The translations under genes and the position numbers were made by a program. Below are positions 50,346-59,804 of a DNA stretch of 64,000 nt, piece after piece (the first letter of the stretch is position 1; the number at the start of each line of letters is the position of its first letter). Under the pieces are notes generated by a model, which was not told the origin of the DNA, did no database searches, and saw only the letters and a program-made list of their open reading frames with translations. Source of the stretch: Symbiodinium natans (Eukaryota > Sar > Dinophyceae > Suessiales > Symbiodiniaceae); NCBI GenBank assembly GCA_905221605.1, contig CAJNDS010000180.1, positions 685,001 through 749,000 on the forward strand, read 5' to 3'.

Positions 50346-51257
50346 TTACACCTTCAACAACTCAAAACGTAAATAGCCTCTGCTCATACCTTCCACATAA
50401 TAATATTTTTGCCCTAATTTCTCCTCTATTTTTTCTACTGTATATACGTTCTTTGAGAAATTTCCTATGCGTTCTTTTTCATTGGGCTTTCTTTTCCTAA
50501 ATATTTTAACCTCGTCTCCTTTGTCCAACTCAGGATATACCTTATTTTTCTTTGCCTTCTTGGCTAAATTCAACTTAACCTCTAGCTCATTTGACGGCTT
50601 TCTCGCCTCTTTTGGTGTCATTTCGGTGGCGGAATGTTTCATAACATTATTGTAGGTCAGCAGTATTTCAAATATGTAATTCATCCACTGAATATTTTGT
50701 TTCCCCTTTTTCTCATCTGCTTCAACCCTCCTATACAACAAATCTTTAAACGTCCGTATCGCCCTCTCACTGAAGTTGGGGTGTGCTCTTGTTATGTGGT
50801 GTTGTATGTTTTGCTCTTTGAAATATGTTTGTATTGCTTCCTTGCTCAGAGCTCCTTCATCATCGGTATAAACGACCTTTGGTTTCTTCCCCATCTTGTT
50901 TAAGCTTTCTATAATACCACTGGCTAAATCTTCTTCTGTTTTACCCTTAATAGGTACAACATGCATGAACTTATCAAACACATCAATCGTTAGCATTCCT
51001 ACTCTAAATTTTTGGTCCTCCATATCATTAATAAAGAATAAGTCTATTTGATACTCGTATGCCGAGTGAGGAGCCACAAAACTGTTTCTGCCTGGTGGTC
51101 TTCGTTTTTGCTCTACATTCTTCCTAAAAAACTCATTGATATCATCTGCTGTTATACTTTTATCTTTCCTCCTTGCTTCTTGTAAGGTCCGCGCCCTACT
51201 GCCGAAACCGCTCCTATCAAAATACACTTCGCTAATAATATCTTGTTTAGAACTCAT
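50346..51257 (-). CDS. Retroviral-type (rve) DDE integrase
   Basis: From the ATG at 51257 (MSSKQD) the protein is 303 residues; an earlier in-frame ATG at 51293 overlaps the stop of the polymerase gene and would add a hydrophobic dozen residues. The catalytic core shows D72 (EYQIDLFFI), D132 (VVYTDDEGAL) and E164 (NFSERAIRTF). The C-terminal SH3-like part (GDEVKIFRKRK...VYTVEKI...YLRFELLKV) follows. Polinton/Maverick elements and some Polinton-like viruses and virophages use this enzyme to insert their DNA, with a short target duplication. N-terminal HHCC residues are not evident. Confidence 0.88.
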   Translation of the reverse strand: MSSKQDIISEVYFDRSGFGSRARTLQEARRKDKSITADDINEFFRKNVEQKRRPPGRNSFVAPHSAYEYQIDLFFINDMEDQKFRVGMLTIDVFDKFMHVVPIKGKTEEDLASGIIESLNKMGKKPKVVYTDDEGALSKEAIQTYFKEQNIQHHITRAHPNFSERAIRTFKDLLYRRVEADEKKGKQNIQWMNYIFEILLTYNNVMKHSATEMTPKEARKPSNELEVKLNLAKKAKKNKVYPELDKGDEVKIFRKRKPNEKERIGNFSKNVYTVEKIEEKLGQKYYYVEGMSRGYLRFELLKV

Positions 51258-51289
51258 TATAATAAACAAGATATTATATATTCTCACCT

Positions 51290-54200
51290 TCATTTAGAGC
51301 TACAGTTACAGTAATGACAATAGGCTATACAATTAGCTTTAACATGCGCCATCTCATTATTTACGCGCTGGGCTGTTAGATTACTAACCAACTCCCCGCA
51401 CTTAACATCAAATTCAAACCCGCATCCGCATTTATTGCACCTTGAATTAATCCTATCATACAGCCACTTAGCATTAATATAATCGGCATCTTCTACATTC
51501 CTACCTGCCTTTAAATCTTGTATCTTGTAGCGCTTAACCTTGTTCTCTAAATATCGCATTAATGTAGCCTCGTTTAATTCATCATCCTTTTCTTCAGACT
51601 TGTAAAACATAACTTTATTAATATCAGTAGCCCTTGTGATGCTCGTATAAAGCCACTCTCTCGTTATTAAGTGTTGCTTCTGCCATTCATGTATAGTGAT
51701 GGACTTATCAACTGAACTACCCTGTGACGAATGACATGTAGCGCAGTAAGCATACCTAAAATGCTCATTAAGTGTAGCTATGCTCGTATGATATAATTTG
51801 TTCGTGTGTATGTTCTGTAGCACTACCCCATCGGCTCCGATGCTCTTAATCTGATACTTAAAATTGACATTAAAAGTGCTCTCCCCATCCTTCTTATATT
51901 TCCTACATATCATATACTCACCGACTTCATACCTATCCTTCTTGCTCAGATTTTTTCTAATCGTGTTTGATACATACAAGCACCGTTTATTCGTGTATGC
52001 TATGTTGTGTTCAGATGCCATTATATCGTCAGTTGTTTTAAAGTATTTATCCACAATCTGCTCAATTGGTAGTTTATGTATCCAGATGTCGTCATAAATT
52101 CTCTTAAGTTTTATTCTGTCGCTCCTCTTCTTAAGTCTCTTGGATATTTTAAGATATATTTTATGTTTAAATATTTGGTTGATGCATTCATTCAAGTAGG
52201 TCTCGTGGTCTCGTGTGTTGGTCATATCCTTTATTGGTGGCAGTTGCTTACCGTCCGCGGTGGCTATGATGATTTTGTCCTTGGAGTGTGTATTAACAAA
52301 CTCCCTTATTTTTTTTAATACATACATCCCTCCCATACCTACCTCATCAAATACTATACAGTCATAGGGACTGTGGTCAAAAGTTTCCATTCTATCTCCC
52401 TTCTCCATGGGTATAGCAAAGAATTTGTTGTTAGTCGTTGCGTCAGTTTGTGTGTTTTGTAGCAGTTGGTTCGTAGGACATACAAACAAGACATTATACC
52501 CTAAATTCTTCATATACTCGCCTATATAGCTCTTTCCACTTCCAGCATATTTAGCCTTTATTATTACAGGGTTCTTCTCTATTATTTGCTTGCAGATTGC
52601 ATCGGCATTCCATTCGTCCTCTACCATTATCCGTTCGTTCTCAAATGTCGGGATTTCAACCAACTCACTTGGCTTCATCTCGTAATTGTCGGTTGGTGGT
52701 CTGTATTGCTTATCCTTCTCTACTCTCCAGCCCCCTATCTCGTTGGAGAAGTCAAGCCGTCTTTTAGCGCGCCACAGGTCGCTAGTATCTATCAGAAAGG
52801 CATCGGTCTTGACATAATGAACCTTTATTCCTGCTTGTGTTAGTTTGCAATAATCCTCATACATCCTGAAGTTGTGGATTTGCAGTAGCAGTTCCTTAAT
52901 GTATCTATAGCCGTTGGTCAGTTCGGCTTTCGCTGTGACCGTCAGCATGTAGTATTTTTTCTCCGTTTCTTTCTCAACCTTCTCAATATCATAATATTTA
53001 CCGTTGATAATCCTATACTGTCTCAGCTCATCATCCTCTAATTGGTTCTTATCTTCATCGGTCATCTCTCTTAGTATCTCGTCGTCATACCATCCACTCA
53101 CCTTGTTTATCCTACCACCGAACAGGCTCTGATGATAGACCGTTTCGGACAGAGTGTCAAAGACTAAGGTTTTCTGTGCTTTGTTCGTGCCCTTCTCCAA
53201 CAGTCCTATATTTACATTGGCTATGAGCTTCTTAATATTAGTGTCTTCATGTAGTTTGTTTGATATACTAGTTTCCCAAAGTTTCTCAACGATGTTTTTA
53301 TAATTGACCTTGTATGTGTGAGAAGGGAGTTTATAATACAAAATCTGACATTTCCCAGATAAGTGTTTTAAAAACTTACCGTATATTAACATATAGGGCT
53401 TATTGAAGAACATCGGTGCCTCATCAACTGCCCTCACGAGAAAAAGGCCCAAAACCCCAAATTCCTTGTAATCGTGCTTATCATAATCATAAGGCTTCCA
53501 GATGTCAAACTCGTTGAATACGGGAACTTCTACAATCTGATTGTATGCCCAAGTGTAAGCCTTACTCCTATCAATCTCTATGTGCATATCGTCCCTACTA
53601 TCATGAAGCTGAAGGATGTTTCCAGAAGGTGCTATACTGTGACACTGTCTGAAAATTTCCCTATCAGCTTCATTATAATAGGATTTGTGCAGTGGATTAA
53701 ACAGCTCCTGATTGAATTCGTGCATCGCCTTTGACATGTTGTTATATGTTGCTTCAGCATCCCTCAGAAAATCCTCTTCGGCATTCTCTATCGTTATACT
53801 TCCGTCCATGGATGTGGTTATTAGGTTCTGCGTTTTGACCCTATACTTGATTTCCTTATACTTTCTTTTAGTGAGCTTCACCTTAAACTTGAAATTCAGT
53901 TCCGATATCACTCCCGCCATAAACTTGATGTATGGCTCGTATCCTGCTTCCCTGCTTTGGTAGTATAACGTGGCTAAGTTGTTGTGGCTGTAAATCATCG
54001 TGTATTCCTCCTTCTCTGTGTATTTGAGGAGGTCGTCTATGTGCTCTATCATTCTACATTCAACTGGTTCGTCTCGCTCGTTAATGTGATAATCACTTGA
54101 AGCCTTAACATTGATGTTATGCTCTCTCTCTACCGCCATCAGCCGTTGCAATGCTTTTATATCTGTATTTATAGTATAAATATGGTCGTTTTTCACTAAA

Positions 54201-55234
54201 GCATAGAAGGTTTTATGATGATGGTCTCTTTTAGGAGGGTCGTAGGTAAAAATTAGGTTCTCCATGTCGTCAAATATTCTAGCGGTTATACGATACTCTT
54301 TAAAGACCTTTGCCATATCCTCTATTGATGCTCCAACGGTTTTAAATTCATCTTCTGTGGTTCCTATCAGCTCAAGCACTGCTTTTCTCGTCATCGGCTT
54401 CTTTTTCTTATCGCTCATGAGACTGTCCATATAAAAGTCAGTTAAGGTATTTATCCAGCACTCGTGCTTGACATAATGCTTGACCCGTATGGCTTCAGCG
54501 AAGGTCTCGTATTCGGGGTCTAGCTCAGTTTCTATGAACCTGTGATAGATGCCTATGTTGTCGGAGTTTCGTAGTTTTCTATTTTTGGGGTCATACTTCT
54601 CACCGTCGCCATCAACGGGAACGGCATTTAAAATCTTAAGGGCATCAATATTATATTTTTTGGAAATGAAGTCCTGAATATCATCGTCCTTTTGTAGCTC
54701 AAGTGTCGTTTTTACATACAGGTCTGGGTGGTCATATTTGATAATCCGTTTGCCGACATTATCCTCTACATCCTTAGTAGTTTTAATGTTGGCTGTTTTG
54801 GGCTCTCTGGTTAGTAGGTATAGAGGCTCTCCCCTGCTGTCTGAAAATGCCTTTTTCGTTTTACTACCCTCTTCCTTTTGGTAGGTGTAGAACAAGACAT
54901 CAATAGAATAGCTTCGTTGGACGCTTCGTTTTCTTCTTTCCGTGTTCTCCTTCTGGCTTCTTTCCATCCTCACACCTAACGGTTCTTTCTCCTCATGTTT
55001 CTCTACGAGCTTGTCGTAGTTTCTCGTAGCCTTCGCTTTGTCCTTGGTCGTGGTTGCGCTAATCAGCTCGTTTATAATCTTAGATGCGGTGGTGACTTGT
55101 GCTATTTTACGGTCGTCATACAGGTTTATGATGTTTCTGATTTTGGCTCTGGTGTCTGTTGATACTCTGTTCCTATTTACTCGTAATGTGCTTTCTAAGG
55201 CACTCAGATTTCTTCGTATAGCTTTTCGTGTCAT
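51290..55234 (-). CDS. PolB-like DNA polymerase fused to SF1 helicase, zinc-binding C-terminus
   Basis: One 1314-residue frame. The polymerase half shows EIDRSKAYTWA with D555 (motif A), NIGLLEKGTNKAQK near 671-688 (motif B region) and YVKTDAFLID with D811 (motif C as TDA instead of DTDS). The helicase half has Walker A AGSGKS (898-902), Walker B FDEVG (D963 E964), HSSQGSS (about 1170) and YTSITRAT (about 1198), as in Pif1/RecD-type SF1 enzymes. Four Cys pairs (CNKCGCG...C...CHYCNC, about 1262-1312) end the protein. The N-terminal third is unassigned, but Cys259 (HECWINTL) and His351 (KNDHIYTIN) are spaced like a papain/OTU-like fold. No clear 3'-5' exonuclease motifs were found. It probably replicates the element. 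Confidence 0.78.
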   Translation of the reverse strand: MTRKAIRRNLSALESTLRVNRNRVSTDTRAKIRNIINLYDDRKIAQVTTASKIINELISATTTKDKAKATRNYDKLVEKHEEKEPLGVRMERSQKENTERRKRSVQRSYSIDVLFYTYQKEEGSKTKKAFSDSRGEPLYLLTREPKTANIKTTKDVEDNVGKRIIKYDHPDLYVKTTLELQKDDDIQDFISKKYNIDALKILNAVPVDGDGEKYDPKNRKLRNSDNIGIYHRFIETELDPEYETFAEAIRVKHYVKHECWINTLTDFYMDSLMSDKKKKPMTRKAVLELIGTTEDEFKTVGASIEDMAKVFKEYRITARIFDDMENLIFTYDPPKRDHHHKTFYALVKNDHIYTINTDIKALQRLMAVEREHNINVKASSDYHINERDEPVECRMIEHIDDLLKYTEKEEYTMIYSHNNLATLYYQSREAGYEPYIKFMAGVISELNFKFKVKLTKRKYKEIKYRVKTQNLITTSMDGSITIENAEEDFLRDAEATYNNMSKAMHEFNQELFNPLHKSYYNEADREIFRQCHSIAPSGNILQLHDSRDDMHIEIDRSKAYTWAYNQIVEVPVFNEFDIWKPYDYDKHDYKEFGVLGLFLVRAVDEAPMFFNKPYMLIYGKFLKHLSGKCQILYYKLPSHTYKVNYKNIVEKLWETSISNKLHEDTNIKKLIANVNIGLLEKGTNKAQKTLVFDTLSETVYHQSLFGGRINKVSGWYDDEILREMTDEDKNQLEDDELRQYRIINGKYYDIEKVEKETEKKYYMLTVTAKAELTNGYRYIKELLLQIHNFRMYEDYCKLTQAGIKVHYVKTDAFLIDTSDLWRAKRRLDFSNEIGGWRVEKDKQYRPPTDNYEMKPSELVEIPTFENERIMVEDEWNADAICKQIIEKNPVIIKAKYAGSGKSYIGEYMKNLGYNVLFVCPTNQLLQNTQTDATTNNKFFAIPMEKGDRMETFDHSPYDCIVFDEVGMGGMYVLKKIREFVNTHSKDKIIIATADGKQLPPIKDMTNTRDHETYLNECINQIFKHKIYLKISKRLKKRSDRIKLKRIYDDIWIHKLPIEQIVDKYFKTTDDIMASEHNIAYTNKRCLYVSNTIRKNLSKKDRYEVGEYMICRKYKKDGESTFNVNFKYQIKSIGADGVVLQNIHTNKLYHTSIATLNEHFRYAYCATCHSSQGSSVDKSITIHEWQKQHLITREWLYTSITRATDINKVMFYKSEEKDDELNEATLMRYLENKVKRYKIQDLKAGRNVEDADYINAKWLYDRINSRCNKCGCGFEFDVKCGELVSNLTAQRVNNEMAHVKANCIAYCHYCNCSSK

Positions 55235-55384
55235 ATTTAGATTTAGATATTAATTTAATATAGTTATCATTTCTTTAAAAGGGTTTTCCTTGAATTGTTG
55301 CTTATCATTTCATTTTGAATAATTTCTCTCTGTGCGTTTAAGGTATTTAAAGGAATATTTACATATTATGTTATAATAGGAATA
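55235..55384. promoter_or_regulatory. Divergent promoter region between polymerase and a small viral gene
   Basis: AT-rich 150 bp between two outward-facing starts. On the polymerase side TATCTAAATCTAAAT lies just upstream of the ATG. Confidence 0.5.
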
Positions 55385-55663
55385 ATGGTTAAAACTTCAA
55401 TCTATCACGATGTAATTAAGGATTTAAACCCTGATGAATACACAATGGAAGAAATCAAAAAGCAGATGGCCATATACAACAGGCTGTATTACTTGAAGCT
55501 CAAACAGCAGGAAGGGTATATGGAAAGCAAGAAGGAGAAGGTGAAACGGGCCTACCGCCAGAAGGCAATAGCGCAGATGATTAAGGACGACAACATCAAT
55601 GTAAATGAGCTTTCTAGCCCTCAGGAATTATTGGACGCTCTTTTAAAAAAGCCTAATAATTGA
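55385..55663 (+). CDS. Hypothetical small basic viral protein
   Basis: 92 residues from an ATG, highly charged and probably all helical (ESKKEKVKRAYRQKAIAQMIK). It is the only plus-strand gene within the minus-strand block and faces the polymerase gene divergently. No family recognised. Confidence 0.6.
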   Translation: MVKTSIYHDVIKDLNPDEYTMEEIKKQMAIYNRLYYLKLKQQEGYMESKKEKVKRAYRQKAIAQMIKDDNINVNELSSPQELLDALLKKPNN

Positions 55664-55710
55664 TAATATTATTGCTAAATAATATTATTAATTATTTTAT
55701 TTACTTTTTA

Positions 55711-56526
55711 CTAAGAACTTACAGACTGAATACTTGAGCGCCTTGAACTGGTTCTGCTTCTTATGTATTCTATTGTTTCTTGCGAGCGCCTTGAGCTTAC
55801 AACACTTTGTGGGGGTGTAGCTTCATCAACATATTCAATTGTCCTATCACTATTAATAGAACTTTGAACTGATACAGGTGGCGAAGAACGAACATATTCA
55901 CTTAATGCCTCTTCTTCAATAGGTAATAAAGCACTCCTGTTTGAACTTCTTCTGGAACTTGATGAAGATGATGATGAAGGCTCATAAGATTTTTTAACAT
56001 TCATAGGTAAACTATCGTCGCTCTCTTCACTTTGTTTTTTCTCTACATAAGCTTCATGTAAATCTTCTTCTTCTTCTATTTGTTGCCTTCTACTTCTCAT
56101 TTCCTCTCTTTCTTCTTTAAATTCATCCTCTCCGAACATAGCATCATACATTCTCCTCATTATTGATTTACCTCTTTCTCTTTCCCTTTGTGGTTCGCGG
56201 TCGCGTTCGCGTTCATGTTCCTTTTCTACACTTGCTTCGCTTTCATCTGTTTGTCTCTCTTTAACTTCTTCTTCAATTGTTTTCATACTTTCACTTTCTG
56301 TTATGCTTGGTGTAACATCAAAATTATCGGTTTGTGTTCCCTTATCAGGGTTATCATTTAACAAAACTGTTTTCCTGTCATAATTATTCAAATCAAAGTC
56401 ATCAAAATCAACATCATCTAACAATATTCCTTGTTGTGTTCTTTTCTGTTTCTCTGGTAATATTTTTAGTCTGTGTGTTCTCGCTTCTCTTTCAATTTGT
56501 TCAAATGTTGGGCGAAGTTTTAGCAT
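55711..56526 (-). CDS. Hypothetical viral protein, disordered, with N-terminal LKLRPTF motif
   Basis: 271 residues. The N-terminus MLKLRPTFEQIE matches the N-terminal part of the next gene (ELKLRPTYDEMI). The rest is low-complexity: acidic runs, an ERERDREPQRERER block, poly-Ser (SSSSSSSSRRSS) and SSRRS motifs. Composition suggests a virion-internal or scaffolding protein, but this is inference. It shares strand and tight spacing with the neighbours up to 59764. Confidence 0.65.
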   Translation of the reverse strand: MLKLRPTFEQIEREARTHRLKILPEKQKRTQQGILLDDVDFDDFDLNNYDRKTVLLNDNPDKGTQTDNFDVTPSITESESMKTIEEEVKERQTDESEASVEKEHERERDREPQRERERGKSIMRRMYDAMFGEDEFKEEREEMRSRRQQIEEEEDLHEAYVEKKQSEESDDSLPMNVKKSYEPSSSSSSSSRRSSNRSALLPIEEEALSEYVRSSPPVSVQSSINSDRTIEYVDEATPPQSVVSSRRSQETIEYIRSRTSSRRSSIQSVSS

Positions 56527-56541
56527 ATACTAATAATTAGA

Positions 56542-57567
56542 TTAAATTAAACTCATAACAGCACTTCTAGCCCCTGCCACGACAGCCTCCTTTACAGCCT
56601 CTTTTCCTGCTTCTAAAACAGCACCACCTACGGCTCTAGCTCCACTAGCAATAGCAGAACCTATACCACCTGAACTAGAACTAGCTGATTTAGCCTTCTT
56701 CATGTTTCTCCATTCTTTTGTTCTTTTTCTTAACAGTTCGTCATTCACCATTGTTTGCCATTCGTTCTCTTCTGGTTCTGTTCCTATGAGATTTTCAATA
56801 ATTCTTAATAAATACAATTTCTTTGATAGTTCATCAGGTAGATTTTCAACATCAGTTTCCATTTTGTCTGTTAGCTGTCCTCTGATATACAACTGAAATA
56901 ATAAGTCATCATAATTTATTTTCTGGTTCGTCTTCATTTTTTCAATATCATTGTTCCAAAATAACAACCCCCTTTGATATGGATTAGGGTCTGTATCTTC
57001 TGCTGGTATTAGTTCTTCTTCTGAACTCTCTTGTTGTATCGGTTCTAGAGGTGGCATATCATCTTCCCCATCAATATTAACTCCGGCGGGTAATGATTGT
57101 CTATGTGCTTCATCTAAATCAGTTTTTGCTGATGATGCTGATGCTTGTTGTGCTTCTCGTTGTCGCTGTTGATGTTTTTCCATTTCCGCCTTTATCATCA
57201 TAATTTGCTCATCTGACATATTAACATCATTTGTAGGTGTTTCAAAGCCGTCGGCAGTGTAAGCACCTATAGGCGTTCTACCTCCATAACTTAGGACACC
57301 CATTGATGAGCCGGTAGCCATTGCCGTTTGTCTCAACTGTGTTTGTCTTATTTCCTCTTTTACCTTGTCTTCCTCTTGCTTCTTCAAGCCTAGAAAATCA
57401 ATATTATCAAACTGACTGCCGAACTGATTATTTCTAAATATTGTTGCTCGTCTGTCAATCACTTGTTCTATTGATGGTCTGTTGGGGTCTCCTTGACTTT
57501 CAATCATTCCTATCATTTCATCGTATGTTGGGCGTAGTTTTAATTCAGACTTTAATGTTTTAATCAT
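56542..57567 (-). CDS. Putative virion protein with LKLRPTY motif and C-terminal amphipathic Ala/Gly tail
   Basis: 341 residues. Near the N-terminus SELKLRPTYDEMIGMIE repeats the motif of the downstream gene. A Gln-rich helix lies in the middle, and the C-terminus (SSSSGGIGSAIASGARAVGGAVLEAGKEAVKEAV) is a small-residue amphipathic helix. Such tails occur in capsid-internal, membrane-active proteins of adeno- and Polinton-like viruses, so that role is possible. No enzyme motif is present. Confidence 0.65.
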   Translation of the reverse strand: MIKTLKSELKLRPTYDEMIGMIESQGDPNRPSIEQVIDRRATIFRNNQFGSQFDNIDFLGLKKQEEDKVKEEIRQTQLRQTAMATGSSMGVLSYGGRTPIGAYTADGFETPTNDVNMSDEQIMMIKAEMEKHQQRQREAQQASASSAKTDLDEAHRQSLPAGVNIDGEDDMPPLEPIQQESSEEELIPAEDTDPNPYQRGLLFWNNDIEKMKTNQKINYDDLLFQLYIRGQLTDKMETDVENLPDELSKKLYLLRIIENLIGTEPEENEWQTMVNDELLRKRTKEWRNMKKAKSASSSSGGIGSAIASGARAVGGAVLEAGKEAVKEAVVAGARSAVMSLI

Positions 57568-57588
57568 TATTATATTTAGAATTAGATT

Positions 57589-57909
57589 TTAATTTATTTC
57601 TGCCATTATATGTTTTAATTCATCTTGCTTCTTTTTCAGTTCTTCTTTTGTTCTTACTGGCATCATTGGACGCTCTAACTGTCTGTTAATATCATCTAAT
57701 TGACCTTGATACAACGACTTCTTTTGATGTTGTATCCAGTCATTCCTTAACCTAATGTTTTTGGCTCTGTTCTCTGCTTCTTCAATTCTTAATTTCATGT
57801 CTTCAATTTGTTTCCTTCGTGAAGCAACACCGAAGGTATCTTCAACATCATACGTCTGGCTAACCATCGGCATACGCTTGAACTCAGGCTTACTCTTAAA
57901 CATACTCAT
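57589..57909 (-). CDS. Small viral coiled-coil protein
   Basis: 106 residues, mostly charged heptad-like helix (RRKQIEDMKLRIEEAENRAKNIRLRNDW). The N-terminus SMFKSKPEFKRMP is a weaker form of the K-x-P-[TE]-[FY] motif of the two following genes. TAATCTAAATAATA lies just upstream. Confidence 0.6.
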   Translation of the reverse strand: MSMFKSKPEFKRMPMVSQTYDVEDTFGVASRRKQIEDMKLRIEEAENRAKNIRLRNDWIQHQKKSLYQGQLDDINRQLERPMMPVRTKEELKKKQDELKHIMAEIN

Positions 57910-57940
57910 ATTATTAATATTATTTAGATTAAAAATATTA

Positions 57941-58288
57941 TTAGTAATTAATTTTTGACTTCATTATCTCAACTGCTTCTTCAGGAAAATCAATAACATA
58001 TTTGTCAATCTCATTCAACATCATTTCAGACAGGTTGTAAGTGCCGAGTTCGGTTTCAGTTCTTGCATTGCGAACAGGGAATATGTTTTCAGTGTTTCTT
58101 AAATGCTCCTTTAGTTCATTTAAAGGCATTAGTTGTTTTGGAACAGTAGTTTCACATTTTACACACGCCTCTAATGTAGCGATTTGTTTTAATAGTTCAT
58201 CATTAACATCAAGACCTTTATCACGCATTACATAAAAACCATAATTAAATATTAAACTGCCTTTTTCCTCTTTTGTTAATTCTTTCAT
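57941..58288 (-). CDS. Hypothetical viral protein
   Basis: 115 residues with no recognised motif beyond a Cys pair (EACVKCE). It lies in the same strand series as the capsid genes, with a TATATATTATAT stretch upstream. Probably a minor structural or accessory protein. Confidence 0.55.
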   Translation of the reverse strand: MKELTKEEKGSLIFNYGFYVMRDKGLDVNDELLKQIATLEACVKCETTVPKQLMPLNELKEHLRNTENIFPVRNARTETELGTYNLSEMMLNEIDKYVIDFPEEAVEIMKSKINY

Positions 58289-58304
58289 ATAAGTATATAT
58301 TATA

Positions 58305-58889
58305 TTAAAACATTTTTGATTTAAAACTGTTAATCTTTTGTATATGTTCCTCTCTTTTTGCTCTTCTTATTTCGTTATAAGATGCTTCTAGTAATTCTCT
58401 TGCTGTTAGTTGCCGTGGCACACTTGGCTTTGCTTTCGTTTTAACTTCAATAGGTTCGGAATAATTAACAACTTCATTTTGAGCGTTTTTATCGTTTTCT
58501 TTGATTTCATATTTTGCTTTCATTTCCGCTTCAATTTCTTTCCTTAGTTTTTCTTCAACCTTGGTCCCGTAACTTGCCTTCTGCTTATTCACTGGTAATG
58601 TTTCCGTTGGCTGTCCCTTGCAATAATGTGGGTGGGTGTTTCTTAGAGATTTGGGTAACATCTTTTTATTACAAGCCTGACATTCAACTAACTCTACTAC
58701 TTTAACACTTCTCGCTAATTTCTTGGGAGTTGCTTTCGCTTTTGGTTTTGTTTGCTCTTTAGATGTTTCTTCAGTAGCTTCTTTAATTTGTTCTGTTGGT
58801 GCTTCTTCAGGCGCTTCTTCAATAACTTCATTAGCCACTTCTTCATTAGCTTCTTCATTTTTAACCTCCTCAACTGCTTCACTGCTCAT
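58305..58889 (-). CDS. Viral protein with acidic N-terminus and C2HC zinc finger
   Basis: 194 residues. The first 50 are Glu-rich (EEVKNEEANEEV). A C2HC finger follows, with C70, C73, H86 and C90 (ECQACNKKM...THPHYC). The C-terminus is basic and helical. It may bind nucleic acid or a capsid partner. ATCTAATTAG and TATATACTATA lie upstream of the ATG. Confidence 0.65.
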   Translation of the reverse strand: MSSEAVEEVKNEEANEEVANEVIEEAPEEAPTEQIKEATEETSKEQTKPKAKATPKKLARSVKVVELVECQACNKKMLPKSLRNTHPHYCKGQPTETLPVNKQKASYGTKVEEKLRKEIEAEMKAKYEIKENDKNAQNEVVNYSEPIEVKTKAKPSVPRQLTARELLEASYNEIRRAKREEHIQKINSFKSKMF

Positions 58890-58927
58890 TAATTAATATA
58901 GTATATATTTTTCTAATTAGATATTTA

Positions 58928-59764
58928 TCAACCCCTGAAAAATGTTAAAGTGAAAGAGATATCAACATTATTTAAATTAACCGTCTGATTTAAATTATTA
59001 CTAAGTCTAAAATTCAATCTGCGAAGCATTTTGTTACTAACATCAATATAATCAACACTGCTTAATTCATTGTCGTTTATAATTCCTAAATAGGGAACTG
59101 TTACGTTAATGTTCTTCACAATTGATGAATTACCCGCTACTGTTAATTGGTTGTAGTTGCTAATTTCATTACAATGTAAATACAAACTCTTGAAGGGGAC
59201 AAGGCCAATAAAATTAGTAATGTAAGGAACAAGATTAGTGTAAGCATCGGGCGCGGGTGTTGTATTACCCATTACGCGATTAATTGAATTCAAATTATTA
59301 ACATCAACATCATCTAAAAATGAACCGACAAAAGGCGCAACTTCAGCATCCGTTAAGACAACGAATATAACAGTAGCATAATTAACAGCAATCCTAATTT
59401 TGTTGGTTGTTGCGTTATACCTTACTGTGTATGTATCAGGTCTATCCACTGTATCAAAATAGTTATTTAGTTGCGTTTCTAATTCAGTTGTTAATTCAGA
59501 GGCGGTGTAATTACCTTCGGGAATTGGTATTTTACGATAATAAGCACCCGCTACCAGAGCAGGAGGTAATACTTGATGTCTGAAGTATAAATTATTATTT
59601 GTGCTGTTTATTGAATACCACGAATGGGGAATGCTTACCTCGTGAATTTGACATAGCATATTGTCTTCTAACTGCACCGTTTCAGGTAAATCAATCGTGA
59701 ATTCAGATGAAGTGCCACTCACTTTATAACTACTATCAATATATACTTTTTTAAATTTGAGCAT
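58928..59764 (-). CDS. Minor capsid protein, penton-like
   Basis: 278 residues rich in beta-strand patterns. The N-terminus VYIDSSYKVSGTSSEFTIDLPE, then SIPHSWYSIN and IPEGNYTASELTTELETQL, resemble the penton/minor capsid proteins of Polinton-like viruses and virophages, which form the five-fold vertices as a single jelly roll. It is transcribed away from the lipase gene across only 40 bp and lies near the major capsid gene, as is usual in such viruses. Assigned from pattern memory, not by search. Confidence 0.72.
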   Translation of the reverse strand: MLKFKKVYIDSSYKVSGTSSEFTIDLPETVQLEDNMLCQIHEVSIPHSWYSINSTNNNLYFRHQVLPPALVAGAYYRKIPIPEGNYTASELTTELETQLNNYFDTVDRPDTYTVRYNATTNKIRIAVNYATVIFVVLTDAEVAPFVGSFLDDVDVNNLNSINRVMGNTTPAPDAYTNLVPYITNFIGLVPFKSLYLHCNEISNYNQLTVAGNSSIVKNINVTVPYLGIINDNELSSVDYIDVSNKMLRRLNFRLSNNLNQTVNLNNVDISFTLTFFRG

Positions 59765-59804
59765 TATTAATTAAATGATAAAATAATTTATAACTTATTT
59801 TATA
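59765..59804. promoter_or_regulatory. 40-bp divergent promoter between capsid and lipase-like genes
   Basis: The whole spacer is A/T-only or nearly so and close to palindromic (ATTATTAATTAAATG...CTTATTTTATAAT). Both genes must use it, so it is probably a bidirectional late promoter. Confidence 0.5.

Noticed and set aside
51290..55234. Simple SF1 helicase with an unknown N-terminus
   Set aside because: Motif A (IDRSKAY) and TDA motif C in the right order make a polymerase-like domain more likely, though I keep moderate confidence.
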